Shown here piece after piece: positions 24,381 to 31,882 of a stretch of 32,986 nucleotides of DNA; positions within the stretch are counted from its first letter, which is position 1, and every line of letters begins with the position of its first letter. The stretch comes from CAYUPI01 sp964446585 (lineage in GTDB: Bacteria; Verrucomicrobiota; Verrucomicrobiia; Limisphaerales; UBA8199). The notes beneath the pieces are model-generated. The model searched no databases, had not been told where the DNA came from, and worked only from the letters and a program-made list of their open reading frames with translations. The stretch spans positions 1 to 32,986 of the forward strand of contig CAYUPI010000062.1 in assembly GCA_964446585.1 (NCBI GenBank). The letters run 5' to 3'. The translations under genes and the position numbers were made by a program.

Positions 24381-25256
24381 ATGCACGATCTCATCGCGAA
24401 AGCCGCCACACTTCTCGAAGCCTTGCCCTACATTCAGGAATTCAACGGCGCGACCTTCGTCATTAAATATGGCGGCAGTTTCATGGACTCACCCGACCCC
24501 AACGTGCGCCACAGTGTGGCCCGCGACATCGTGTTCCTGGAAGCCGTTGAAATTAATCCGGTGATCGTGCACGGAGGCGGCAAGGCCATCACCCGCGCGA
24601 TGGAAAAGGCCGGGCTGAAGTCCACTTTCCTCCAGGGCCAGCGTGTGACCGACGAAGCAACGGTTCAAATTGTGGATCAAGTTTTGTCAGATGAAATTAA
24701 TCCCGAGACCGTGGCGGCGATCAACTCGCTGGGTGGCGTGGCCAAGGGCTTCGCAGGCCGGGACATCTTTCAGTGCCGCAAAGCGGCCGTCCACGGACCC
24801 AATGGCGATACGCTGGATCTCGGTTACGTGGGCGAAGTGGTTGAAGTCCGGACTGCTCCTCTGATCGCGTGCATCGAGCAGGGTATTACCCCGGTGATAA
24901 GCCCGACCGCACGCGGCACCGATGGCAAAATCTATAATTGCAACGCCGACGTGGTGGCCGCGAAAGCGGCCACAGCTCTCCAGGCCCGGAGGCTGGTGTT
25001 CATGACCGACGTGCCGGGCCTGTTGCGCGATCCGAAGAATCCCGACAGTCTGATCTCGCGGCTCAAAGTCGGTGAGGTTGAAGCATTGAAGCGGGCTGGC
25101 GTCATCGAGAAAGGTATGATTCCCAAAACCGATAGCGCCGTGGCCGCTCTCCAGGCGGGGGTGGAAAAGGTGTCGTTCGTGGATGGGCGAGTGCCCCACG
25201 CGATCCTGTTGGAAATCTTCACCGATGCAGGCGTCGGCACCGAAGTGCTGCCCTGA
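24381..25256 (+). CDS. argB: Acetylglutamate kinase
   Basis: 291 residues from ATG 24381; an ATG at 24336 would add 15 unlike residues. The amino acid kinase fold is clear: the nucleotide-side K29-Y-G-G-S, the VHGGGKAI loop (~63-70) for N-acetylglutamate, YNCNADVVAAKAATAL, and FMTDVPGL near the C-terminal half. It phosphorylates N-acetyl-L-glutamate with ATP, the second step of arginine synthesis. No other arg gene is in the window, so it stands alone, one base away from the convergent toxin-antitoxin operon. Confidence 0.95.
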   Translation: MHDLIAKAATLLEALPYIQEFNGATFVIKYGGSFMDSPDPNVRHSVARDIVFLEAVEINPVIVHGGGKAITRAMEKAGLKSTFLQGQRVTDEATVQIVDQVLSDEINPETVAAINSLGGVAKGFAGRDIFQCRKAAVHGPNGDTLDLGYVGEVVEVRTAPLIACIEQGITPVISPTARGTDGKIYNCNADVVAAKAATALQARRLVFMTDVPGLLRDPKNPDSLISRLKVGEVEALKRAGVIEKGMIPKTDSAVAALQAGVEKVSFVDGRVPHAILLEIFTDAGVGTEVLP

Positions 25257-25257
25257 T

Positions 25258-25545
25258 TCAGGTCGCTTCCACTAATTCGATTCGCACCGCCTTGCCCAAC
25301 GCCCGTGCCACGCGCGAGACGGTGGACAACCGCACGTCTTCGGCGTGGTTCTCTAAGCGCGAAATTGCGGACTTCTTCGTCCTGGTGATCCGGGCCAGCT
25401 TTTCCTGCGTCACACCGGCTTGCTCCCGCGCCTGCCGAAGCATCACTCCAATCTTGAATTCTTCGTAGCCGGCATCAAAGTTTTTCGCGAACACTTTGTC
25501 GGTGCGCTTCCGGCGGTCAATATACTTTTCCATGTCATCTTTCAT
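25258..25545 (-). CDS. HigA-like XRE antitoxin
   Basis: 95 residues from ATG 25545, which has an AAGGAAATCA ribosome-binding sequence in front and overlaps the toxin stop by ATGA. The C-terminal half is a Cro/C1-type helix-turn-helix (LRQAREQAGVTQEKLARITRTKKSAISRLENHAEDVRLSTVSRVARAL). The N-terminal part is the basic 'MEKYIDRRKRTDK' segment of HigA-type antitoxins that pair with gp49-type toxins. It should bind and neutralise the toxin and repress the operon promoter. The direct GTGTT(C/A)AC pair in that promoter is a candidate operator. Confidence 0.9.
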   Translation of the reverse strand: MKDDMEKYIDRRKRTDKVFAKNFDAGYEEFKIGVMLRQAREQAGVTQEKLARITRTKKSAISRLENHAEDVRLSTVSRVARALGKAVRIELVEAT

Positions 25546-25895
25546 ATTGATTTCCTTCGGTTCAGATGATCGCGTTGGCGCTGTACAGCCAGCGCGATTT
25601 CGCGTTCCGGTGTTTTCTGTGTTTTCTTGGCAAATCCATTCGTCAGGATGATCAGTCGGCCTTCGTTCCAGAAGCCCAGCAACCGAAACGCATCCCCGCC
25701 GAACTCGGCTCGCCCTTCCCACAAATCATTGTTCCCTTCCAGTTTCTTGAAATACTGTTTCGGCACGTGCGGCAACTCCCGCACGACCCGCAGCACCCAT
25801 AGAATCTTTTGTGTCTGCTTCGCATTCAACGAATCGAGGAACTCCTCCACCGGTCATGCGCCGGATACGGTCCGGTAGAATTGGATTTCCCGCAT
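25542..25895 (-). pseudogene. HigB-like toxin gene interrupted by an in-frame TGA
   Basis: Read from ATG 25895, the frame gives MREIQFYRTVSGA, then TGA (25854-25856), then PVEEFLDSLNAKQTQK to the normal stop. The whole is a RelE/HigB gp49-type toxin with the LPHVPKQYFKKLEG, LWEGRAEFGGDAFRLLGF and NGFAKKTQKTPEREI blocks. In relatives the 'SG.CPVEEFL' region has Cys at the stop position, so TGC to TGA is the simplest change. The fragment behind the stop (102 residues) could start at GTG 25850, but this has no ribosome binding site and lacks the first beta strand. The gene is probably inactive or expressed only by readthrough. Confidence 0.75.
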
Positions 25896-25902
25896 CCAAG
25901 AG

Positions 25903-25931
25903 AGTTAACACCAATGTGAACACGTTGTCAA
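25903..25931 (-). promoter_or_regulatory. Toxin-antitoxin promoter with direct repeat operator
   Basis: On the minus strand TTGACA (25926-25931) and TTAACT (25903-25908) are spaced by 17 nt. Transcription would begin at 25896, one base before ATG 25895, so the message is nearly leaderless. GTGTTAAC and GTGTTCAC (plus-strand 25904-25911 and 25916-25923, reading gttaacac and gtgaacac) form an 8-bp direct repeat that overlaps the -10 and the spacer, a likely site for the XRE antitoxin. Confidence 0.6.
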
Positions 25932-26104
25932 CTGCAGGGTTCAGCACCGGGCACGGCTCTGCATCAAATTCCGAAATGACTTCGCTCGTAGCTCACGAAA
26001 CGCCAAAAGCGAACAGGACGGTCTTCTTAATGTTCGAGGCTGCATGCAACAAACGTTTGTGTTACCTGCTTCCGTGGCGAGAAATTTGATGGTAGAACGC
26101 GGAC

Positions 26105-27244
26105 ATGACGAACAGCGGCGAGCTCGAGGCCTGGCATGTGGCGACGCAAAAACCGGTTCGCGTTCGCTGGTCAGCGGGGCGTATTACTCAGCTGGAAGCC
26201 GTCAGTCACCCGCCGCCTCCTGAACAGTGGCTGGCGCCCGGGCTGTTCGATCTGCAAGTCAACGGCTACGGCGGGATCGACTTTCAGCAGGATCAATTAA
26301 CGTTGGAGGATCTCCTCACGGCAGTGCGCGGATTGCGAACGGCAGGCTGCACGCGGTTTTTTGTCGCGTTAATTACTGATGATTGGTCCCGACTTATGAA
26401 CCGGTTGCGGCATCTGCGCTCGTTGAGGGAGCAATCAGCGGAATTGCGCGGGGCGATCGCGGGTTGGCATGTCGAGGGACCCTTTCTTTCGGCGGAGCCC
26501 GGTTTCCGCGGCGCGCATCAGCCCGATTGGATGCGCGATCCAGCGCCCGATCACATCCGCGAGTTGCGGGCGGCCGCCGGCGACGACCCCGTGCTGCTGA
26601 CCCTAGCGCCGGAGCGCGACGGCGCTATGAAGGCCATCAAAGAGGCGGTGGCGCAAGGCATCATCGTCAGCCTCGGCCATACGGACGCCTCGGCGGACGT
26701 GCTGCGCCAAGCGGTCGCGGCCGGGGCACGCGCGTTCACACATCTGGGTAACGGTTGCCCGCGGGCGCTCGACCGGCACGACAACATATTGTGGCGCGTT
26801 CTCGAAACGCCCGGGTTGATGATCAGTTTGATCCCGGACCGAATCCATGTTTCGCCGCAGCTCTTCCGTCTGACACACAAACTGCTCGGGCCGGAATCAA
26901 TTTATTACACTACCGATGCAATGTCGGCCGCCGGCGCGCCGCCGGGAAGCTATCGGCTGGGACCCTTGAAATTGGAAGTTGGTGCCGATCAGGTCGTCCG
27001 ACAGCCGGGCCAGGCGCTGTTCGCCGGTTCGGCGTTGCGGCCCGTGGAAGGTGTGTTTCGGGCGGCGGAAATGCTCGGTTGCTCGTGGCAGGAGGCCTGG
27101 CTGCGGTTTTCGGATGTGCCCGCTCGCCTACTCGATTTGCCCAGCGGATTGGCGGTCGGGCGGCCCGCAGAATTTTGCCTGGTTACGGTCGAGGATGCAA
27201 ATCGGTTTAAGGAGTTGAGAGTAGGAAATTTTCGCTACTTATGA
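26105..27244 (+). CDS. nagA: N-acetylglucosamine-6-phosphate deacetylase
   Basis: 379 residues. The TIM-barrel amidohydrolase carries E124 in HVEGPF (metal), H192 in LGHTDA, H213 in THLGNG and catalytic D271 in YTTDAMSAAG. The start of the barrel, APGLFDLQVNGYGGIDF, has Gln-x-Asn in place of the HxH, as in the single-metal E. coli-type NagA. The enzyme removes the acetyl group from GlcNAc-6-P in amino sugar recycling. The loop 'THLGNGCPR' differs from the usual THLFNAM, so another N-acetylated sugar phosphate is possible. The start ATG follows TAGAAC by 6 nt. Confidence 0.9.
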   Translation: MTNSGELEAWHVATQKPVRVRWSAGRITQLEAVSHPPPPEQWLAPGLFDLQVNGYGGIDFQQDQLTLEDLLTAVRGLRTAGCTRFFVALITDDWSRLMNRLRHLRSLREQSAELRGAIAGWHVEGPFLSAEPGFRGAHQPDWMRDPAPDHIRELRAAAGDDPVLLTLAPERDGAMKAIKEAVAQGIIVSLGHTDASADVLRQAVAAGARAFTHLGNGCPRALDRHDNILWRVLETPGLMISLIPDRIHVSPQLFRLTHKLLGPESIYYTTDAMSAAGAPPGSYRLGPLKLEVGADQVVRQPGQALFAGSALRPVEGVFRAAEMLGCSWQEAWLRFSDVPARLLDLPSGLAVGRPAEFCLVTVEDANRFKELRVGNFRYL

Positions 27245-27294
27245 AGACTCTGGTCGAAGCATCACGTTCTGATTTAGGAGCTGAAAGTGTGTTT

Positions 27295-27324
27295 ACGATT
27301 AGGAGTAAGAATAGGATTAAGCAA
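27295..27324 (+). repeat. Hexamer-period degenerate repeat after nagA
   Basis: acgatt, aggagt, aagaat, aggatt and aagcaa form five 6-bp units in a row in the 164-bp space between nagA and the acyltransferase. The rest of the space shows nothing else. An open frame of 41 codons from ATG 27241, overlapping the nagA stop, runs through this repeat and is not considered a gene. Confidence 0.55.
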
Positions 27325-27408
27325 GAGCGTCGCGGCATGGAGAGGTTCGGCGCGAATTGTGGTTAGGCATGGACTGGGGGCTGCCGTCCCGTTAGGCTGC
27401 GCGGGCGA

Positions 27409-28047
27409 ATGGGTGATCATTCAGCGGCAACATGGCTGGGCGCAATGATTGGCCGGCTGCGCGGATGGCCGACTGTTTTGTGGCGCCTGGAAGGGCGTCT
27501 GAAAGGAGTCGAGTTTCAAGGCCGATGCGAAATTCTGGGCCGTCCGCTGATGAGCGTGGCTCGCGGTGCCCGTGTTGTGCTGGGTGATGGAGTACGGCTC
27601 TATAGCGCCACGCGCGCGAACCCGCTGGGCTGTTTTCAACCTTGCGTCCTTCGTGCCCTGCGACCCGGCGCGGAGCTGCTCCTCGGCCGGAGCATTGGGT
27701 TGAGCGGGACGGTGCTCTGCGCGAGTTCCTCGATTGAGGTGGGCGAAGGCACGATCTTCGGCTCGGGCGCAGTGGTTATCGACAACGATTTTCATGCACC
27801 GACGGGCACCTGGGAATGGACGGACGAGCCGGGGATGATCGGAGCGAGCGCGCGGCCGGTGAAAATTGGCCGCGGCGCTTTCATTGGCGCGCGGGCGATT
27901 GTGCTCAAAGGAGTGACCATTGGAGACCGTGCGATCATAGGCGCCGGAGCGGTTGTGACGCGGGACGTTCCCGCGCGTCATCTGGCGGTCGGGAACCCGG
28001 CGCACTCGGAACCGTATGACCGTGCAAGCAACCGTGAAGGGGCTTGA
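27409..28047 (+). CDS. Left-handed beta-helix acyltransferase
   Basis: 212 residues. From residue ~50 on, hexapeptide turns of the LbH fold are present (VARGARVVLGDGVRL, SIEVGEGTIFGSGAVV, ARPVKIGRGAFIGARAIVLKGVTIGDRAIIGAGAVVTRDVP). The HHAP-type element VIDNDFHAP supplies the catalytic histidine, and the closing AVGNPAHSEPY is as in maltose/galactoside and WbbJ-like O-acetyltransferases. The N-terminal ~45 residues are not part of the helix. It probably acetylates a sugar in cell-surface polysaccharide. Start is taken at ATG 27409; no ribosome binding site is evident. Confidence 0.85.
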   Translation: MGDHSAATWLGAMIGRLRGWPTVLWRLEGRLKGVEFQGRCEILGRPLMSVARGARVVLGDGVRLYSATRANPLGCFQPCVLRALRPGAELLLGRSIGLSGTVLCASSSIEVGEGTIFGSGAVVIDNDFHAPTGTWEWTDEPGMIGASARPVKIGRGAFIGARAIVLKGVTIGDRAIIGAGAVVTRDVPARHLAVGNPAHSEPYDRASNREGA

Positions 28048-28210
28048 CTCGAACCGCGCTCCCGCTTCAACTTGGAGAGCACATTGACCAAAGAGAAACG
28101 ATTTATGATTGCAGAAAAGAAATGTCGTCTGGTCCTGGACGCCGCCGTGCTGGCCGTCCATACCTCGGCTCGCAACTAGCTAAGTCCCTTCAAGACATTT
28201 CTGCTGGCCC

Positions 28211-28522
28211 ATGGATTTTACACGCTCCTATTTTGCGCACGACCGTTACTCGGCCAGGAAGATGGCCAAGCCGGTCAATTTTTTCTGTATGGCACCCGAG
28301 GCGAAACAAGTGCATCTAACGGGCGATTTCAACGAGTGGAACGCCACTGCGCACCCGATGACGCGACAGCCCGACGGCGGCTGGTTGATTCAGGTTTCGT
28401 TGAACCATGGGCATCATCACTATCGGTTCCTCGTGGATGGAAAGCCAGTGCTCGACCCGCGTGCCCAGGGTATCGCGCGCGATCAAAAGGGAGAACGAGT
28501 CTCACTGATCGCAGTCAGTTGA
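28211..28522 (+). CDS. CBM48/isoamylase early-set (E-set) domain protein
   Basis: 103 residues. The entire protein is one carbohydrate-binding immunoglobulin-like domain of the glycogen-binding (AMPK-beta/CBM48) kind. It contains VNFFCMAPEAKQVHLTGDFNEWN, the PMTRQPDGGWLIQV strand and HYRFLVDGKPVLDP, with Trp residues that would stack on glucan. Single-domain proteins of this sort are frequent in Verrucomicrobia and may target glycogen or regulate glycogen enzymes. An alternative start is ATG 28262. Convergent with tadA. Confidence 0.88.
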   Translation: MDFTRSYFAHDRYSARKMAKPVNFFCMAPEAKQVHLTGDFNEWNATAHPMTRQPDGGWLIQVSLNHGHHHYRFLVDGKPVLDPRAQGIARDQKGERVSLIAVS

Positions 28523-28587
28523 CGGTGAATCCGGAAAAAACTGAAAATCCGAATTCTCGAAGATCGAAGACCGACCCACTGAGCTTC

Positions 28588-29082
28588 TTAGCCCGACCCG
28601 GAATCGGTTTTCGCCCTTTGCTCGACGAAAAAAGATTGCAACAGGGCGCGGCATTCCGGTTCGCGCACGCCCGCAGTGATGTCGCAGCGATGATTGAACG
28701 TGGGAAAGTGCAGTAAATTCAATGCGCTGCCGGCCGCGCCCGCTTTCGGATCGCTGGCACCATAAACCACCCGCGCCAGGCGCGCATGAACGATGGCTCC
28801 GGCGCACATCGGGCACGGTTCCTTGGTGACATAAAGCGTACAACCCGTCAGCCGCCAATCACCGATTGCTTCTTCCGCCTGGGTGATGGACAGCATCTCC
28901 GCGTGCGCTGTCGCGTCCTTGAGCAGCTCGACCTGGTTGAAGGCGCGGGCGATGATCCGACCTTCAGCCACGACGACAGCACCGATTGGCGTCTCCTGCG
29001 CCTCGTACGCCCTTGTCGCCTGGCGTAAGGCTTCGCCCATGAAATAATGGTCGCCCTGCAAGTCGATGATTGGCGAGCTCAT
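28588..29082 (-). CDS. tadA: tRNA adenosine(34) deaminase
   Basis: 164 residues from ATG 29082. The zinc and catalytic motifs of the deaminase family are present: H-A-E in DATAHAEML and P-C-x2-C in EPCPMCAGAIVHARL, followed by VVYGASDPKAGAAGS and NHRCDITAGV, which mark TadA. It converts adenosine to inosine at the wobble position of tRNA-Arg(ACG). It follows the NUDIX gene by 2 bp on the same strand, so the two are probably co-transcribed. Confidence 0.95.
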   Translation of the reverse strand: MSSPIIDLQGDHYFMGEALRQATRAYEAQETPIGAVVVAEGRIIARAFNQVELLKDATAHAEMLSITQAEEAIGDWRLTGCTLYVTKEPCPMCAGAIVHARLARVVYGASDPKAGAAGSALNLLHFPTFNHRCDITAGVREPECRALLQSFFVEQRAKTDSGSG

Positions 29083-29084
29083 AC

Positions 29085-29672
29085 TTAGGGCGGAGGAGGT
29101 TTGAGTGTCGAGTGTCGGGCGCCAAGTGTCGAGGCAGGAGAACACTCTTCGGTGTCACTCGACACCCGACCCCCGACACTCTCCTCCAATGTCCACTCGT
29201 TGCTCCCGTCCGGCCGACAGTGACAATGGGCCGCAAAGAAACCGCGGCGATGCTGCCAGAACCATGGCCAAATCTTTTCTCGGTCCGTTCGAGGCAGCTT
29301 GAGAGAGCTTAATCGTTCTTCAGGAAAAAACTGGAAGCGGCCTTCGCGATGCGGTGGCGGCGCCTGCCGCAAGCGGCGCTTCACCTCGAACAAGAACATC
29401 AGCCAATGGCTTTTGCCCTGGTAGCCGTGCTCGCTCACCACTCCAGTCAAGTGCAAGTCCGAGGGCGCCAGGGCCAGACCCAGCTCCTCCTCGGCTTCGC
29501 GGCAAGCGCAGACGTACGGGGACTCGCCTTGCTGCTGGCGCAGTTTGCCGCCGCACGGACTCCATAACCCCAGGTTGGGCTCCTGCGTGCGCTCCATCAA
29601 CAGCACCTCGTCGCGCTCATTGAAGCAGTAAAGCAGCGAGGCCACCTGATAGGGCAATGACATGAATAGCAT
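29085..29672 (-). CDS. NUDIX hydrolase with repeat-encoded tail
   Basis: 195 residues (start ATG 29672; ATG 29663 three codons later is an alternative). The Nudix box is GGKLRQQQGESPYVCACREAEEELGL; its core E-x7-REAEEELGL is exact, but two extra residues stand before the first Glu compared with G-x5-E. VASLLYCFNERDEVLLMERT is the usual first strand. It should hydrolyse a nucleoside diphosphate derivative. The last ~30 residues (SVGGRVSSDTEECSPASTLG...) are encoded by a heptamer minisatellite and lie outside the domain. Confidence 0.85.
   Translation of the reverse strand: MLFMSLPYQVASLLYCFNERDEVLLMERTQEPNLGLWSPCGGKLRQQQGESPYVCACREAEEELGLALAPSDLHLTGVVSEHGYQGKSHWLMFLFEVKRRLRQAPPPHREGRFQFFPEERLSSLKLPRTDREKIWPWFWQHRRGFFAAHCHCRPDGSNEWTLEESVGGRVSSDTEECSPASTLGARHSTLKPPPP
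29103..29181. repeat. GAGTGTC heptamer arrays in inverted orientation
   Basis: The left arm (29103 on) reads in 7-bp units gagtgtc, gagtgtc, gggcgcc, aagtgtc. The right arm (29151-29181), read as complement, gives gagtgtc, gggggtc, gggtgtc, gagtgac. Both have a 7-bp period, in opposite directions. The arrays encode the C-terminal tail of the NUDIX protein. Confidence 0.7.
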
Positions 29673-29726
29673 AATGACGGGAAGCCCGGCCGCGACAAGC
29701 TCCGAAGGGCGTAGCGGCGTTTCGCG

Positions 29727-29756
29727 TTGATGGGCCGTCGCTCCGCCTGCTATAAC
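29727..29756 (+). promoter_or_regulatory. Candidate promoter of the LTA-synthase-like gene
   Basis: TTGATG (29727-29732) and TATAAC (29751-29756) with an 18-nt spacer lie in the divergent space to the NUDIX gene. Transcription is predicted to start at ~29763, five bases before ATG 29768, leaving no room for a Shine-Dalgarno sequence. Confidence 0.5.
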
Positions 29757-29767
29757 CTACCGCAGCA

Positions 29768-31681
29768 ATGCTCAGCCGATGGACCCTGCTGCTGCGCCGA
29801 TTGGGCTTGGTGTTTGGCCTTTACACTATCCTGCGGGGATTGTTCCTGCTGTGTAATCATCGGCTGTTTCATGACATGGACGCCGGCCAAATCGCACTGG
29901 CCTTCCTGCACGGGCTGAGATTCGACCTTTCAGCAATCATCTCCATAAATTTTTTCTACCTGCTTTTGACCTTCCTGCCGCGTCGAACGAATCCGACTCC
30001 GGGCTTTGAACGACTGTTGAAGTGGGTATTCCTCACCCAGAACATCCCGTTCATCCTTCTCAATATAGTCGATTTGGAGTACTTTCAGTTCACCGGTCGT
30101 CGCTCCACCCTGGCCTTGATCTTCATGGCGGGCGACGCCGGGTTCAAAATTTCCTCGGTGGTAACTTATTATTGGGCGATGTTTCTTCTGGCTACGCTTT
30201 TGCTCCTGCCGCTCTTCGTTTTCTACGGCCGGCGAGCCGATACAGGGACGCCGAGCTCCGAGCGGCTTCCGTTCGGCGTCTGGACGCTGAACCTACTGTT
30301 GCTCTTCCCGCTCGGTTTCATTGCTTTTCGCGGCGGGCTGCAAGCCCGGCCACTAAGCCCGGCGCAAGCCATGCCCGAGGCACCGAGCCAGGTTGGACAA
30401 CTGGCGTTGAATTCCTCGTTCACCCTGCTGAAGAGCTATCACAAGGCCGAACTCACGCGCTTTGATTACTTTCGCAATGAGCGGGAACTGCTCGAATTTC
30501 TGCGGCCGTTGACCGGCGGTCAAAAGACTATTCCCGACGAGCCTCGCCGGGAGAACATCGTCATTCTCGTGTTGGAAAGTTTTTCGACGGAGTATTGTGG
30601 ACTGGGCGAGGGCGGCCCGAGCTACACCCCATTCCTTGATTCCCTCGCCACAGAGTCGCTCTTGTTTATCCACAACTACGCCAATGGCCGACGTTCGATC
30701 GAAATGGCGCCTTCAATTCTGGGCGGCTTGCCCTCGCTGATGTCCGAATCGTTCCTCGAGTCGGCTTGCCAGACAAACGAGTTCTTGGGGTTGGGCACAA
30801 TACTGGCGCCTTTGGGATACACCACCAGTTTCTTTCATGGCGCCGCCAACGGCACCATGCGCTTTGACACCTTAATGCGACGTGCCGGCATCCAGCACTA
30901 CTACGGCCTGAACGAGTATCCGAACCGGGAGGCTGATTTCGACGGAAACTGGGGCATCTACGACGAGCCGTATTTGCAGTATGTCGTCCAGGAGTTGAAC
31001 CGGCAAAAACCGCCGTTCGCCGCCACAATCTTTAGTCTGTCGTCCCATCATCCCTACTCGGTTCCGGCAAAATATCGCGGCCAGTTCAAGAAGGGCACGC
31101 TGGCGATCCATGAGTCCATCGGGTACACCGATTTCGCCGTCCACCAGTTCTTCGCCACCGCGCGGCAGCAGCCATGGTATTCCAACACCTTGTTCATAAT
31201 CACGGGTGATCACACGTCGAAACTGGAGACGGACGAGTATCTGAATCCCCTGGGGCAATTCCGCGTGCCACTGCTGTTCTTTCACCCGCGCGGCAAAATC
31301 ACCGGCGTGGACACCAATCGCGTCACTCAGCATGCGGACATTTTGCCGTCGGTGCTGGATTACCTCCAGGTCCAGTCCGAGCGCCGTCTGTTGTTCGGCA
31401 CGTCAATTTTCCGGCAGGGCGAAGGCCGGGCCTTCCTGCACATCAACGGCCATTACTGGCTGGTCCGCGGTCACGATGCATTTGAGTTGGCTCCCGAAGG
31501 TCATTCGAGGATGTTCGACCTTTTCAGAGATCCACGAATCAAGTCGCCCATGCCCGTGAACTCAGACCAGGCGCGCGCGCTGGAAAAAGAGGCGAAAGCT
31601 CTGATTCAATACTTCAACAACGGCATGCAGGACAACGTGCTCTACGACAAAGTTGCAGCCGCCGACGTGAGTCGGCGGTGA
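29768..31681 (+). CDS. LTA-synthase/phosphoglycerol-transferase-like membrane protein (sulfatase fold)
   Basis: 637 residues. Five membrane segments in the first ~190 residues are followed by an extracytoplasmic alkaline-phosphatase/sulfatase-fold domain from ~260. Metal site residues are E270 (LVLESFSTEY), S310 at the nucleophile position (NGRRSIEMAPSILGG, where LtaS has Thr), and D481-H482 (IITGDHTSKLE), with H427-H428 in SSHHPY near the substrate. The family transfers phosphoglycerol or phosphoethanolamine groups to envelope glycans or lipids. A Gram-negative host makes an OpgB-like or phosphoethanolamine-type role more likely than lipoteichoic acid. The last residues (AAADVSRR) are encoded by a dispersed repeat. 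Confidence 0.9.
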   Translation: MLSRWTLLLRRLGLVFGLYTILRGLFLLCNHRLFHDMDAGQIALAFLHGLRFDLSAIISINFFYLLLTFLPRRTNPTPGFERLLKWVFLTQNIPFILLNIVDLEYFQFTGRRSTLALIFMAGDAGFKISSVVTYYWAMFLLATLLLLPLFVFYGRRADTGTPSSERLPFGVWTLNLLLLFPLGFIAFRGGLQARPLSPAQAMPEAPSQVGQLALNSSFTLLKSYHKAELTRFDYFRNERELLEFLRPLTGGQKTIPDEPRRENIVILVLESFSTEYCGLGEGGPSYTPFLDSLATESLLFIHNYANGRRSIEMAPSILGGLPSLMSESFLESACQTNEFLGLGTILAPLGYTTSFFHGAANGTMRFDTLMRRAGIQHYYGLNEYPNREADFDGNWGIYDEPYLQYVVQELNRQKPPFAATIFSLSSHHPYSVPAKYRGQFKKGTLAIHESIGYTDFAVHQFFATARQQPWYSNTLFIITGDHTSKLETDEYLNPLGQFRVPLLFFHPRGKITGVDTNRVTQHADILPSVLDYLQVQSERRLLFGTSIFRQGEGRAFLHINGHYWLVRGHDAFELAPEGHSRMFDLFRDPRIKSPMPVNSDQARALEKEAKALIQYFNNGMQDNVLYDKVAAADVSRR

Positions 31682-31877
31682 TATGCGCACTCGGTTAGAG
31701 TGCACCGACTGATGTCGGGTATTTGTTCACCGGAATGCGCCCGTCCTCGGGCGCAGCGACGCCCGAAACGCGAGATGAGCTGCGGAGTTCGCACGATCCA
31801 GCCCCGACGGAGGTTGCTGCGGCCGAGGACGGCTGCACTCCGGGGTTCGAGCAACAAGCCCTGACGTCGGCGGCTGC
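31655..31877. repeat. Dispersed repeat bounded by a 14-bp inverted repeat
   Basis: 31655-31668 (gcagccgccgacgt) is the perfect reverse complement of 31864-31877. The left arm also starts an 8-bp hairpin (31659-31666 with 31671-31678, loop gtga). The ~195 bp between contain further short stems (gtcctcgggcgc; gaggacggctgcactcc) and no gene. The unit covers the last codons of the LTA-synthase-like gene and reaches to within 6 bp of the end of the beta-propeller gene, so it fills the convergent space. Confidence 0.6.
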
Positions 31878-31882
31878 GCTAC

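Noticed and set aside
27241..27366. 41-codon ORF overlapping the nagA stop
   Set aside because: It runs through a degenerate 6-bp repeat and has no recognisable features.
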